Below, piece after piece: positions 17,301 through 26,075 of a DNA stretch of 64,000 nucleotides. Origin of the DNA: Microbacterium sp. C7(2022) (GTDB lineage: Bacteria; Actinomycetota; Actinomycetes; Actinomycetales; Microbacteriaceae); contig NZ_JAPEHV010000003.1 of the NCBI RefSeq assembly GCF_028823665.1, forward strand, positions 62,001-126,000, given 5' to 3'. How positions within the stretch are numbered: the stretch's first letter is position 1; the number at the start of each line of letters is the position of its first letter. The translations under genes were made by a program, and so were the position numbers. The notes beneath the pieces are model-generated. The model saw only the letters and a program-made list of their open reading frames with translations, searched no databases and was not told the origin of the DNA.

Positions 17301-17772
17301 GTCGGTGGACCCAGAGATCAGGGCACGCGCCGACACGACGCTCGCTGCGGTCGACGCAGGTGCCAGCGTGCGCCCCGCGTTCGAAGCGATCACCGGCGAG
17401 CTCGCCGCCGCCGACCTCGATGCGATGGCGCGGGCGCCTGATCAGTCCCCCGAACTGCGGGAGGCAGCCGAGACCGCCGCTGCGCGACTCCGCGCCGGCG
17501 AGGAGCCCTCCACCGGCGAGAAGCCCGAGATAGTGGCGCGGAAGGCGCTCGCGCGAGCCCGCTCCGACGCCGACAACAAAGCACGGGATGCTGCCGCCCA
17601 AGTGCGCCGATTCGCCTTCACCTGGAACGACCTGCGTGAGTGGTGGTCGGGCTACGACCCCGCCGTACTCGCCGAAGGCACGACGGCCGAGGACTGGGCG
17701 GCGTTCGAGGCAACCCTCGAGGGCAGCCTCGCATTCGCTGAGGAGATCAGACGCCGGCGCGGGGAGACGTAG
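17287..17772 (+). CDS. Probable C-terminal part of the ParB-like protein (other frame)
   Basis: 161 residues from GTG 17287, without a clear ribosome binding site. The frame is open upstream and reads RRVNSIQQVAADESVDPEIRARAD across the junction, which resembles the helical region that follows the ParB domain in this family. The middle is rich in Ala/Asp/Glu and the end is WNDLREWWSGYDPAVLAEG. Either a +1 frameshift (natural or a sequencing error) split one gene of about 335 codons, or the two are translationally coupled separate proteins with a 14-nt overlap. Confidence 0.55.
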   Translation: MAADESVDPEIRARADTTLAAVDAGASVRPAFEAITGELAAADLDAMARAPDQSPELREAAETAAARLRAGEEPSTGEKPEIVARKALARARSDADNKARDAAAQVRRFAFTWNDLREWWSGYDPAVLAEGTTAEDWAAFEATLEGSLAFAEEIRRRRGET

Positions 17773-17773
17773 T

Positions 17774-17779
17774 GCACCT
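17774..17779 (+). repeat. GCACCT leader element, copy before 17815 gene
   Basis: GCACCT followed by GTCGTTCGAG, 41 nt upstream of ATG 17815, starting 2 nt after the preceding stop codon. Confidence 0.4.
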
Positions 17780-17814
17780 GTCGTTCGAGTACATCCCTCC
17801 TCGATCGGACCAAC

Positions 17815-18474
17815 ATGCTTCCCACCTCCTTTCGCCGCCGCGCCGCCCTCGTCGGAGCGATCACCCTCTGCGTCGCGCTTTTCACCGTGACCGTCGTCGG
17901 GATCATCGGCCTCACAATGCCGGCGCAGGAGCAGGACCCTGATCCTGTCAACGTCCGGGCCCAGTCGCAGGAAGCACCGTCGGCCCCCGGTGTGCTCACT
18001 CCTCATCGCGTACGACTCTCCTCTGACCCGGAAGCGTCAGCCCGTGCGGTCGCGATGGCCGTTCTGACGTGGGACACCCGAGGTCCCACCGATCCGCTGG
18101 ACTGGGCACAGCCACTCGTCGACCTCGCCGACGCCGAAGACGCGGCAGCTGTCGCCGCGGACGTGCGCGGATATCTGCCGACGGCCGAACAGTGGGACAG
18201 CCTCCAGATGTATGGGACGCGCCAGTGGCTCACGATCGACGCGGTTGCCGTGCCTGACGCCTGGACCACCGCCCTCGAGCAGGCAGCGCCGGGCCAGCTC
18301 CCACCCGGTGCGGTTGCCGTGACGGTCACCGGCACGCGCCACCGCGACGGCATCTGGGAGACCGAGCACGTCACCTCCGCGCGGCCCGTGGCCTTCACCG
18401 TCTTCCTTGCGTGTCCCCCCGCCGAGCGGTGCCGTCTGCTCCGGCTGTCCCGCGTCGACGCACCCTTGAGATGA
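17815..18474 (+). CDS. Membrane-anchored transfer protein, possibly VirB8/TcpC-like
   Basis: 219 residues. One transmembrane segment near the N-terminus (about 12-34) is followed by an extracytoplasmic domain with AVAMAVLTWDT, DWAQPLVDLADAEDAA and a beta-rich C-terminal half. This single-pass topology and its place just before the wall hydrolase and channel genes fit the VirB8/TcpC class of type IV secretion proteins; the family assignment is inference from layout, not from a clear motif. Confidence 0.6.
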   Translation: MLPTSFRRRAALVGAITLCVALFTVTVVGIIGLTMPAQEQDPDPVNVRAQSQEAPSAPGVLTPHRVRLSSDPEASARAVAMAVLTWDTRGPTDPLDWAQPLVDLADAEDAAAVAADVRGYLPTAEQWDSLQMYGTRQWLTIDAVAVPDAWTTALEQAAPGQLPPGAVAVTVTGTRHRDGIWETEHVTSARPVAFTVFLACPPAERCRLLRLSRVDAPLR

Positions 18475-18480
18475 GGCGCC

Positions 18481-19644
18481 GTGCGCAAGCTTCTCGCGTT
18501 GCTCGTGATGCTGCTGTTTACCCTGCCGATCGCCGGTACGGCCTCTGTCGCACTGCTGGTGAACCCCGCGTTGGCCTCGTGTGCGACGACATCGCTTGTC
18601 GTCGGGCCGATCCCTGATTCACTGACCGCGACCGCTCGCGATGGCTCCGCAGTCACTCTGGGCCGCCAGCAGTTGACGCATGCTGCGACAGTCATCTCGA
18701 TCGGTGCGGCCACGCGTGAGGTCGGCCGAGCCGGAATCGTGATCGCACTCACGGCTGCTCTTACCGAGTCGAATCTGCGGATGCTGGCGAACTCGACCGC
18801 GTACCCGGAATCGACCGAGTACCCGAACGACGGTGATGGCGGCGACCACGATTCGCTCGGGATGTTCCAGATGCGACCCACCAGCGGTTGGGGCACTGTC
18901 GCCGAACTGATGAATCCGGATTACCAGGCGCGCGCGTTCTACGGCGGCTCCGACAGCCCGAACAGCGGGAGCCCGCGCGGCCTGCTCGACATCCCCGGCT
19001 GGCGATCGCTCACGCCCGGACAGGCCGCGCAGGCCGTCGAGGTGAGCGCGTTTCCCGACCGGTACGACAACGTTCAACCCGTGGCCGAAGCGATCCTCGG
19101 AGCGCTCACGAAGACAGCAGGGAGCGCACAGCTGCCGTCCGAGGGAGCGCCGGCCGAGGCATCCCGAATCGTCGTTCCAATGGTCGACGGCACGTACACG
19201 TGGGTGTCGTCGTTCGGGTGGAGGACGGACCCGTTCACCGGGCGGCCCCGCTTCCACGCGGGGTCCGATCTCGCCGCCGCTGACGGCACGCCGATACTCG
19301 CCGCGGCCGACGGCGTGGTCACCTTCGCCGGAGCCAGTGGCGGGTTCGGCAACCTCATCGTGGTCCGCCATAGGGTCGACGGCGAGCGCGTGGATACGTA
19401 CTACGCGCACATGTGGTCGAGCGGGGTGCACGTCGTCGTCGGCGAGACTGTTGCGGCGGGTCAGCACATCGGTGACGTCGGCTCGTCGGGGCGATCGGAG
19501 GGTCCGCACCTCCACTTCGAGGTCCACATCGGCATCGAGTCGCGGGTCGTGGATCCGCTCGAATGGCTCACCGAGCACGGGGCCACGGGTGTCGACGGTG
19601 CGACCGTTGCGCCGGCATCCTGCTCGCCGGAAGGCTCTCGATGA
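18481..19644 (+). CDS. VirB1-like cell-wall hydrolase: lysozyme-like plus M23 peptidase
   Basis: 387 residues from GTG 18481. An N-terminal signal sequence (residues 1-30) is followed by a lysozyme-like domain (about 65-190; ALTESNLRML, SLGMFQMRP) and a C-terminal M23 endopeptidase domain (about 225-370) with FHAGSDLAAADG and the zinc ligands in HLHFEVH. It should open peptidoglycan for assembly of the conjugation channel. Lysozyme-M23 fusions are the usual VirB1 counterpart in Gram-positive type IV systems. It overlaps the next gene by 4 nt. Confidence 0.88.
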   Translation: MRKLLALLVMLLFTLPIAGTASVALLVNPALASCATTSLVVGPIPDSLTATARDGSAVTLGRQQLTHAATVISIGAATREVGRAGIVIALTAALTESNLRMLANSTAYPESTEYPNDGDGGDHDSLGMFQMRPTSGWGTVAELMNPDYQARAFYGGSDSPNSGSPRGLLDIPGWRSLTPGQAAQAVEVSAFPDRYDNVQPVAEAILGALTKTAGSAQLPSEGAPAEASRIVVPMVDGTYTWVSSFGWRTDPFTGRPRFHAGSDLAAADGTPILAAADGVVTFAGASGGFGNLIVVRHRVDGERVDTYYAHMWSSGVHVVVGETVAAGQHIGDVGSSGRSEGPHLHFEVHIGIESRVVDPLEWLTEHGATGVDGATVAPASCSPEGSR

Positions 19645-19913
19645 CCGCCGTGGTGTACCCCGACTTCGGAGCCGTGGCGAGCGCGGCCCAGTTGCGCGAG
19701 GTTGTCGGCGCGCTTCTCATGACCTCCCTCGTCGTCGCGGTGCTCGTCGTTGTCGCGTGCGCGGCGACGTGGGCGATCGCGTCAGGAACCGGGAACGTCC
19801 GGGTGGCGACCCGTGCACGGGTCGGTGTGCTTGTCGCGTGCGGTGTGGCGCTGCTCGCCGGTGCGGGAAGCGCGATCGTGAACTTCCTCCTGCAGGTCGG
19901 CGCGACGATCTGA
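19641..19913 (+). CDS. Small two-helix membrane protein, pilin-like paralogue 1
   Basis: 90 residues. After a 25-residue head come two hydrophobic helices (about 26-46 and 60-85) joined by GTGNVRVATRARVGVLVACG. It aligns with the next gene product along its length (LR-VVGALL..., ...GVLVACG...). Size and topology recall VirB2/TrbC pilins and DUF6112 proteins of actinobacterial transfer loci. ATGA overlap with the wall hydrolase gene. Confidence 0.7.
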   Translation: MTAVVYPDFGAVASAAQLREVVGALLMTSLVVAVLVVVACAATWAIASGTGNVRVATRARVGVLVACGVALLAGAGSAIVNFLLQVGATI

Positions 19914-19936
19914 CCCGCCCATTTGGCGGGCGCTGC

Positions 19937-19942
19937 GCACCT
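19937..19942 (+). repeat. GCACCT leader element, copy before 19981 gene
   Basis: GCACCT followed by CCTCGTTGAC, 44 nt upstream of GTG 19981. CTCCT can pair with AGGAG of the ribosome binding site. Confidence 0.45.
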
Positions 19943-19980
19943 CCTCGTTGACACCGGCCCACGAGTGAAGGAGTTGCGCC

Positions 19981-20250
19981 GTGATCGACATCACCCCGAA
20001 CGGAACCGGTCTGCCGGGCATCGAGCAGCTGCGCGTCATCGTCGGCGCGGTCATGACCGTCGGCCTGATCCTGAGCGTCCTCGCGCTCATCATCGCCGCG
20101 ATCGTCTGGGGCTTCGGCGCCAACTCGTCGAACCCGCATCTGGCCTCGCGCGGCAAGCTCGGCGTGCTCGTCGCCTGCGGGGCCGCCATCATCTGCGGTG
20201 CGGCGGTGACACTCGTCAACTTCTTCTGGAGCGTCGGGCAAACGGTCTGA
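19981..20250 (+). CDS. Small two-helix membrane protein, pilin-like paralogue 2 (DUF6112-like)
   Basis: 89 residues from GTG 19981, with GAAGGAG upstream. Two hydrophobic helices (about 20-45 and 60-85) flank GANSSNPHLASRGKLGVLVACG. It is a diverged tandem copy of the preceding protein. The family placement (DUF6112) is from memory of gene order in such clusters. VirB2-like pilin or channel subunit is the likely role. Confidence 0.72.
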   Translation: MIDITPNGTGLPGIEQLRVIVGAVMTVGLILSVLALIIAAIVWGFGANSSNPHLASRGKLGVLVACGAAIICGAAVTLVNFFWSVGQTV

Positions 20251-20271
20251 CGCCTCGTCGGGATTCAGGTC

Positions 20272-21603
20272 ATGAGCGTCTGCGACATCCCCGTCATCGC
20301 GCCCGTCTGCACCGCTGTGGGCGAGAACGCGGCATCCCTCATCGCCGCCCCATTCGACTGGCTCGCTTCCGCCATGGGTGCGACCGCCGGATGGCTGTTC
20401 ACAGCCGTATGGGCAGTCTTCGACACGACGACACTCGTCGACCTCAGCGCTCCAGGCTACGTCGGGGTCTACAACGTGCTGTTCGGGATCGCGATCTTCG
20501 TCACCCTGGTGCTCTTCTGCCTGCAACTCATCACTGCGCTGGTGCGTCGAGACCCCTCCGCTCTCGGTCGCGCAGGGACGGGGCTCGCGAAGTCGGTCCT
20601 GGGGTCGTTCGTCATTCTGACCGTGACCGGACTGCTGATCGAGATCACCGACCAGCTCACGATCGGCATCGTGCAGGCGACCGGCAACACGATGGAGAGC
20701 ATCGGCGATCGCATCGCGCTACTGGTCGCCGGCCTCGCAACCATCAACATCGCCGCCCCGGGGGTGGGCGCGATCCTGACGATCTTCCTCGCGGGCCTCG
20801 CGATCAGCTCAGCCGCGATCGTGTGGTTCTCACTGCTGATCCGCAAGGCACTTCTGCTGGTCGCGATCGTCTTCGGGCCGATCGCCCTCGCCGGGATGAC
20901 CTGGGATGCCACCAAGGGGTGGTTCGGCAAGTGGGCCGCGTTCGTCCTCGCGCTGATCCTCTCGAAGCTCGTGCTGGTGGTGATCTTCCTCGTCGCGATC
21001 GCGCAGGTCGCCGCCCCGATCGACTCGGATCTCGCATCGGTCGGTGACCCCGTCGCCGGCATCGTGCTGATGTTCGTCGCCGCGTTCGCGCCTTACATCA
21101 CCTACAAGTTCCTCAGCTTCGTCGGCTTCGACATGTACCACGCGATGTCGAGCGAGCAGGAAGCGAAGTCGGCGCTGAACCGGCCGGCGCCCGTGCCCGC
21201 GAGTGTCATCGCCGGAGGTGCACGTCAGGTACTCGGAACCTCGAACGGTCCTGGCTCCGGCGCATCGGGCGCACCCGGCGCGACCTCGAGCGGTGCCGTC
21301 GCGAGTCCTGCGGGTGCGTCCGGCGCAACCGCCGGAGTACCGGCATCCAGCGCCTCTGCGGGCGCTGCTGGGCTCGGTGCCGTGACCGGAATCGGCGCCG
21401 GTGTCGTCGCGGGAGCCGCGGTCGTTCACGGCATCGCCACCGCAGCGCCAAAGGCAGGCGCCGCTGTCGGCCGAGCGGCAGAAGCACACGGTGCAGAGTC
21501 CACCGCCTCGGAACCGGCTCGATCAGCTAGCGGGACCTCGAACGCGCGACCCGCGCCCACACCTCCCCCACCGGTTCTTCCGACCAAGGACACCCCGCGA
21601 TGA
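20272..21603 (+). CDS. VirB6/TrbL-like conjugal transfer channel protein
   Basis: 443 residues. Six to seven hydrophobic segments occupy residues 40-290, including the conserved-looking ALLLVAIVFGPIALAGMTWDATKGWFGKWAAF, and a cytosolic or surface tail from about 300 is rich in Ala/Gly/Ser/Pro. This matches TrbL/VirB6 polytopic proteins that line the inner-membrane channel. It overlaps the SCO6880-family gene by 4 nt. Confidence 0.82.
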   Translation: MSVCDIPVIAPVCTAVGENAASLIAAPFDWLASAMGATAGWLFTAVWAVFDTTTLVDLSAPGYVGVYNVLFGIAIFVTLVLFCLQLITALVRRDPSALGRAGTGLAKSVLGSFVILTVTGLLIEITDQLTIGIVQATGNTMESIGDRIALLVAGLATINIAAPGVGAILTIFLAGLAISSAAIVWFSLLIRKALLLVAIVFGPIALAGMTWDATKGWFGKWAAFVLALILSKLVLVVIFLVAIAQVAAPIDSDLASVGDPVAGIVLMFVAAFAPYITYKFLSFVGFDMYHAMSSEQEAKSALNRPAPVPASVIAGGARQVLGTSNGPGSGASGAPGATSSGAVASPAGASGATAGVPASSASAGAAGLGAVTGIGAGVVAGAAVVHGIATAAPKAGAAVGRAAEAHGAESTASEPARSASGTSNARPAPTPPPPVLPTKDTPR

Positions 21604-23063
21604 CCACACGAACAGTCCCCGCCGAGTACGCACTCGCCCCCGCTCGGTTTTCGCGCCTCTCACGACGCGGCATCCTTCTCGGTCTATCACTCCCCCAGCT
21701 CATCGCGGTCGCCATCGCTCTCATCACCGTCGTCGTTGCGCTGTACACGGTCGGGGGAACGGCGGTCGCATGGACAGCCCCGCTGTGGGGATCAGCGGTG
21801 GCGACCGCATTCGTTCGGCTCAACGGTCGGACAGTCGTCGAGTGGATGCCGATCGTGCTGCGCTGGGCTCGTCGGGCGAGCACCGGGCAACTCGAGTATC
21901 GGAAGCGCATCGAGCGCCCTCGACCGGTCGGAACGCTCGCGCTCCCGGGCGACGCCGCCTCGGCACGCGAATGGGAGGATGCCGAGACCGGCGCCGCGAT
22001 GATCCACGACCCGCACGCCCGAACGCTCACCGCGGTGCTCGCCGTGACGCATCCCGCCTTCACCTTGCTCGATCCGGCCGAGCAGCAGCGCCGCGTAAGC
22101 GGGTGGGGGCGAGTCCTGGCGGCGACCTGTCGCTCGGGGCGGATCGCCCGCGTGCAGGTATCGGAGCGCACCCTCCCCGATGCTGGCACCGGACTCACTG
22201 ACTGGTGGGCGCAGCACGCGACCGATGACGGCGGGTGGGCGGCCACCACCTACCGCACCCTCATCGACAGCGCCGGCCCCGCCGGCGCGCGCCACGAGAC
22301 CACGATCAGCCTCGCGGTCGACCTGGCGGCGAGCGCCCGCCAAGTGCGCACGAACGGCGGAGGCATCCAAGGCGCAGCCGCAGTGCTGCGCCAGGAGATG
22401 TCGATGCTCGTGTCTGCGCTACGTGCGGCCGATATCACCGTGGGGCACTGGCTCGGCGCCGCCGAACTCGCGAAGGTGCTTCGCACGGCCTACGACCCAG
22501 CTGCCGCCACCCGCCTCGATCGCCACCCCACGGTGGGTCGAACCCTCGCCGATGCCGGGCCGCTCGCGGTCACCGAACGATGGGACTGCCTTCATTCTGA
22601 CAGCGGCTTCCACACCGTCCTGTGGATCAGCGAGTGGCCGCGATCGCCGGTCTTCCCCGGATTCCTCGCACCTCTCATCCTCTCCGACGGCATCCTCCGC
22701 ACCGTGTCGCTCCACTACGTCCCAGTCGCCACCGACCGCGCCGCGCGGGATCTGCGACGCAAGAAGACCGAACTCGTCAGCGATGCCCACCAGCGCTCCC
22801 GCGTCGGGCAGGTAGAGAACGCAGCATCCACCGCCGAGTACTCCGACATCGTTCAGCAGGAGTCGGAGCTGACGGCAGGACACGGGATGCTGCGCACCGT
22901 GGGCCTGATCAGCGTCACCGCCAGCTCGCGAGATGCCCTCGAATCCGCCGTCGCCTCCGTGGAGCAGGCCGCGGTCCAGGCGTCGTGCGAGACGCGTCGG
23001 CTCGTCGGACAGCAGGCGCAGTCGTTCACCGCCGCAGCCCTGCCGCTGTGCCGCAGCGTGTAG
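21600..23063 (+). CDS. SCO6880-family protein: VirB3-like helices plus VirB4 N-terminal-like domain
   Basis: 487 residues. Two transmembrane helices near the N-terminus (about 27-48 and 50-70) follow a basic head, as in PrgI/VirB3 proteins. The soluble remainder ends with VTASSRDALESAVASVEQAAVQ and RLVGQQAQSFTAAALPLCR, which resembles the end of the VirB4/CagE N-terminal domain. There is no Walker motif; the ATPase is encoded separately two genes downstream. The domain reading is my inference; the SCO6880 label is from family memory. Confidence 0.75.
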   Translation: MTTRTVPAEYALAPARFSRLSRRGILLGLSLPQLIAVAIALITVVVALYTVGGTAVAWTAPLWGSAVATAFVRLNGRTVVEWMPIVLRWARRASTGQLEYRKRIERPRPVGTLALPGDAASAREWEDAETGAAMIHDPHARTLTAVLAVTHPAFTLLDPAEQQRRVSGWGRVLAATCRSGRIARVQVSERTLPDAGTGLTDWWAQHATDDGGWAATTYRTLIDSAGPAGARHETTISLAVDLAASARQVRTNGGGIQGAAAVLRQEMSMLVSALRAADITVGHWLGAAELAKVLRTAYDPAAATRLDRHPTVGRTLADAGPLAVTERWDCLHSDSGFHTVLWISEWPRSPVFPGFLAPLILSDGILRTVSLHYVPVATDRAARDLRRKKTELVSDAHQRSRVGQVENAASTAEYSDIVQQESELTAGHGMLRTVGLISVTASSRDALESAVASVEQAAVQASCETRRLVGQQAQSFTAAALPLCRSV

Positions 23064-23071
23064 CGAGCGGC

Positions 23072-23077
23072 GCACCT
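23072..23077 (+). repeat. GCACCT leader element, copy before 23103 gene
   Basis: GCACCT 31 nt upstream of ATG 23103. CTCTTTC in this element can pair with the GAAGGAG ribosome binding site (7 pairs, one G-U) around a 7-nt loop. Confidence 0.5.
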
Positions 23078-23102
23078 CTTTCGTGAACGGAAGGAGTTAG
23101 AG

Positions 23103-23525
23103 ATGCCTGAACGCGCAGGTACCGAGACGCCAACAGATGGGACGGAGCAGCGCTGGATCAGCGTCGTCTTCTTGCAAGGGGATGGAGCCGACGAAGTGCT
23201 CGACCTGATCGAACGGAACGGGAGCGCCGCGGCGATCACTCACCTGTCGGCCTGGGACTACGGCGACGAGACGACGGATGCTGCGCTCGTGAACGGCTAC
23301 GTCTATGACGAGGTTCCGTGGACCACGACCGACCGCGTCGAACTCGATAATGCCTCGGCGTACGCGCTGACCTACAACCGTTCGTTCGGATACGTGTCGC
23401 TGCTACGGCGGTTCGTCGCGGAGCCGGAGCCCGCGCCGGCCGCGCCCTCTCGCGCGCCCGCCGGGCAGTGGTTCGCGGCATCCTCTCGTCGCGGCGCGCC
23501 CGACCGTGGAGCTGTGACACGGTGA
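23103..23525 (+). CDS. Small hypothetical transfer-block protein
   Basis: 140 residues, soluble; a folded-looking first 100 residues (RWISVVFLQGDGADEVLDLIERNG, HLSAWDYGDET) and a Pro/Ala-rich tail. No domain recognised. It sits between the SCO6880-family gene and the VirB4-like ATPase, overlapping the latter by 4 nt, so it probably belongs to the same complex. GGAAGGAG precedes ATG 23103 but can be masked by a leader hairpin. Confidence 0.65.
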   Translation: MPERAGTETPTDGTEQRWISVVFLQGDGADEVLDLIERNGSAAAITHLSAWDYGDETTDAALVNGYVYDEVPWTTTDRVELDNASAYALTYNRSFGYVSLLRRFVAEPEPAPAAPSRAPAGQWFAASSRRGAPDRGAVTR

Positions 23526-25015
23526 GTGATCTCGAACGGACTCTCACAGCAGCCGTGGTCTTTCCCGCCGCGGACAGCGCCCGTGTGCGACGGGAGCGGT
23601 TGCGCTCGATCAAGCGTCTGAGCGTCGACGCCCAGCGTGCTCGCTCGCTCGAGCGTCAGGCGGCCTGGGAGCGCGAGCGAGCTGAAGCCAAGGCGGCGAC
23701 CTATCTGCCGTCGTCCGGCGAGGACGGCCCGGCCGCGCTGCGCACCCCCGGACGGCTACGGCTGCCGAAGCACCAGGACACGTCGGCGACGCTCGCAGGA
23801 CACTACCCGTTCCTTGCGGAGGGCGGCCTCGGGTCGTCCGGAGTGTTCGTCGGACAGGATCTCTTCTCAGGCGGCTCGTTCGTCTACGACCCCTGGGTGC
23901 TGTATCAGCAGGGCGTCATCACCGCACCCAACGTCGTCCTCGCGGGCATCGTCGGGGCAGGCAAATCCGCGCTCGCGAAGGCTCTCTACACACGATCCCT
24001 CCCGTTCGGCCGACGCGTGTACGTGCCCGGGGATCCGAAGGGCGAGCACACCGCCGTCGCCGAGGCGGTGGGTGGCCGAGCAATCGCGCTGGGTCACGGA
24101 CTGCGCAACCGCCTCAACCCGCTCGACGAAGGACACCGGCCCGCCACGGCATCGGATTCCGAGTGGGCTGCGCAGGTGACCGCCCGGCGGCGGGATCTCG
24201 TGGGGGCTCTCGCGGAGACGGTGCTCGACCGCCCGCTCTCGCCCCTCGAGCACACCTCGATCGACCTCGCGCTCGCCGAAGTCGTTCGTGAAGCGAGCAT
24301 CCCGACCCTGCCTATGGTCGTGGACCGCATCCTGGCCCCCGGTGCGGATCTCTCCGCTGCGGGCCATCCCGATGACGGCCGGCTCGTCGGCCACGCCCTC
24401 CGCCGCCTCGTTTCTGGCGACCTTGCCGGGCTCTTCGACGGGCGCTCGACAGTCCGGTTCGATCCGAGCCTGCCGATGATGACCCTCGACCTTTCACGCG
24501 TCGCCGAGAACTCGACGCTCGTGTCGGTGCTCATGACGTGCTGCTCAGCGTGGATGGAGTCCGCACTCACCGACCCGGCAGGTGGTCAGCGATGGGTGAT
24601 CTACGACGAGGCGTGGCGCTTGATGGCCCACCCTGCCCTGCTCCGGCGGATGGACGCGCAATGGCGACTCGCGCGCCACTACGGGATCGCGAACATGCTC
24701 ATCTTCCACAAGCTGTCCGACCTCGACAACGTCGGCGACCAGGGCTCCGCCATGCGCGCCCTCGCCTCGTCGCTGCTCGCGAACGCCGAGACGCGGATCG
24801 TCTACCGCCAAGAGCCCGACCAGCTCGGGGCCACCTCGGCCGCTCTCGGATTGACCTCCACCGAGGAAGCGCTGCTCCCGACGCTCGGACTCGGACAGGG
24901 GCTCTGGCGGATCAAAGGGCGCAGCTACGTCGTCCAGCACCAGCTGGCGACTGAGGAGGCGTCGCTGTTCGCGACAGTGGCCCGCATGTCGATCAACACC
25001 GAGAAGTTCCGATGA
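23522..25015 (+). CDS. VirB4-like type IV secretion ATPase (C-terminal domain)
   Basis: 497 residues from GTG 23522 (GTGA overlap with the previous gene). Walker A is in VLAGIVGAGKSALAKAL (about residues 140-156) and Walker B/DEAW motif in RWVIYDEAWRLM, followed by a late glutamine/arginine region (RIVYRQEPDQLG). These are the features of VirB4/TraC/TcpF ATPases that power pilus or channel assembly and substrate transfer. The usual VirB4 N-terminal domain is missing and appears to be supplied by the SCO6880-family protein. Confidence 0.88.
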   Translation: MSDLERTLTAAVVFPAADSARVRRERLRSIKRLSVDAQRARSLERQAAWERERAEAKAATYLPSSGEDGPAALRTPGRLRLPKHQDTSATLAGHYPFLAEGGLGSSGVFVGQDLFSGGSFVYDPWVLYQQGVITAPNVVLAGIVGAGKSALAKALYTRSLPFGRRVYVPGDPKGEHTAVAEAVGGRAIALGHGLRNRLNPLDEGHRPATASDSEWAAQVTARRRDLVGALAETVLDRPLSPLEHTSIDLALAEVVREASIPTLPMVVDRILAPGADLSAAGHPDDGRLVGHALRRLVSGDLAGLFDGRSTVRFDPSLPMMTLDLSRVAENSTLVSVLMTCCSAWMESALTDPAGGQRWVIYDEAWRLMAHPALLRRMDAQWRLARHYGIANMLIFHKLSDLDNVGDQGSAMRALASSLLANAETRIVYRQEPDQLGATSAALGLTSTEEALLPTLGLGQGLWRIKGRSYVVQHQLATEEASLFATVARMSINTEKFR

Positions 25016-25091
25016 AGATTGACGGTTTCCGCGCGGACCACGGCGGTGGTGCATCACCGAGTGCCTGTGGATCCGAGCGACGGAGGACACA

Positions 25092-26075
25092 ATGACGACA
25101 TCCATCACCGACGAGCGCTCGGCACGCATCCTCCTAGCCGCAGCATCGGAACCTGGCGACCGCACCACAGGTGCGCTCGTGCGCAGACTGGGTGCGGTCG
25201 CGACGCTCGACCTCGTGCAGTCCGAGCAGGTTGTCGTTCACGAGGTCGACAAGGCGGAATTCGAGCTGTGGCGCCGACGCGTCGGACCGCGGATCGAACG
25301 AGACGGAGGCGCTCGGATCGTCGAAGCTACAGAGCGAATGAGCCTGCATCTCCTCACACCGGTTGATGAGGAGTGGCCCCGGGAGCTGAACCAGCTCGGC
25401 GACCTGGCACCTCTCACGCTCTGGGCGAAGGGCGACGTGAGCCACCTGACGAGACGGGCGTCGTCCCGCGTCGCGATCGTCGGGGCGCGTGCGGCGACGA
25501 GCTACGGCGAGCACATCGCGTCGGAGCTGGCCTCGGACCTTGCCGGCGCGGGCCGACTCGTCGTTTCAGGCGGCGCCTATGGCATCGATGGCGCAGCACA
25601 TCGCGCGGCCACGATGTCGCGCCCGGGAGCGACAATCGCAGTCGTGGCGGCGGGCGTCGACCGCGCATACCCCGCCGGGCACAGCGACCTCTTCACGCGC
25701 ATCGTCGACGGCGGCGGACTCATCGTGAGCGAGCTCCCTCCCGGTGCGACGCCGACGAGGTGGCGGTTCATGGAGAGGAACCGACTGATTGCTTCGCTCG
25801 CCGCGGCGACCGTGGTCGTCGAGGCCGGCTACCGATCAGGAGCGCTCGATATTGCAGCGCGAGCCATCGAACTCGGTCGGCCAGTCGGAGCTGTGCCCGG
25901 GCCGGTGACGAGCGCCGCAAGCGCGGGATGCCACCGTCTTCTGAACGAGGGCAGCGCCGAACTTGTGACCAGCGCGGACGACATCGTCGGGATGGTCGAC
26001 CGGAGCCGACCCTCTTTGACGGGCCTGGCTCACCCGTCGACAGTGACGCGTCCGAACCCGGGGATCGCGCTGTGA
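25092..26075 (+). CDS. DprA/Smf-like DNA-processing protein
   Basis: 327 residues. The Rossmann-like DprA core spans about 110-300: VAIVGARAATSYGEH, VSGGAYGIDGAAHRAA, AAGVDRAYPAGHSDLF and ERNRLIASLAAATVVVEAG. DprA binds incoming single-stranded DNA and loads RecA in natural transformation. Here it lies inside the transfer operon between the VirB4-like ATPase and the coupling protein, suggesting a role in handling the transferred strand. GGAGG precedes ATG 25092; it shares a GTGA overlap with the next gene. Confidence 0.9.
   Translation: MTTSITDERSARILLAAASEPGDRTTGALVRRLGAVATLDLVQSEQVVVHEVDKAEFELWRRRVGPRIERDGGARIVEATERMSLHLLTPVDEEWPRELNQLGDLAPLTLWAKGDVSHLTRRASSRVAIVGARAATSYGEHIASELASDLAGAGRLVVSGGAYGIDGAAHRAATMSRPGATIAVVAAGVDRAYPAGHSDLFTRIVDGGGLIVSELPPGATPTRWRFMERNRLIASLAAATVVVEAGYRSGALDIAARAIELGRPVGAVPGPVTSAASAGCHRLLNEGSAELVTSADDIVGMVDRSRPSLTGLAHPSTVTRPNPGIAL

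Noticed and set aside
16770..17772. ParB-like gene as part of a ParAB-parS partition system
   Set aside because: No ParA gene and no parS-like palindromes seen nearby.
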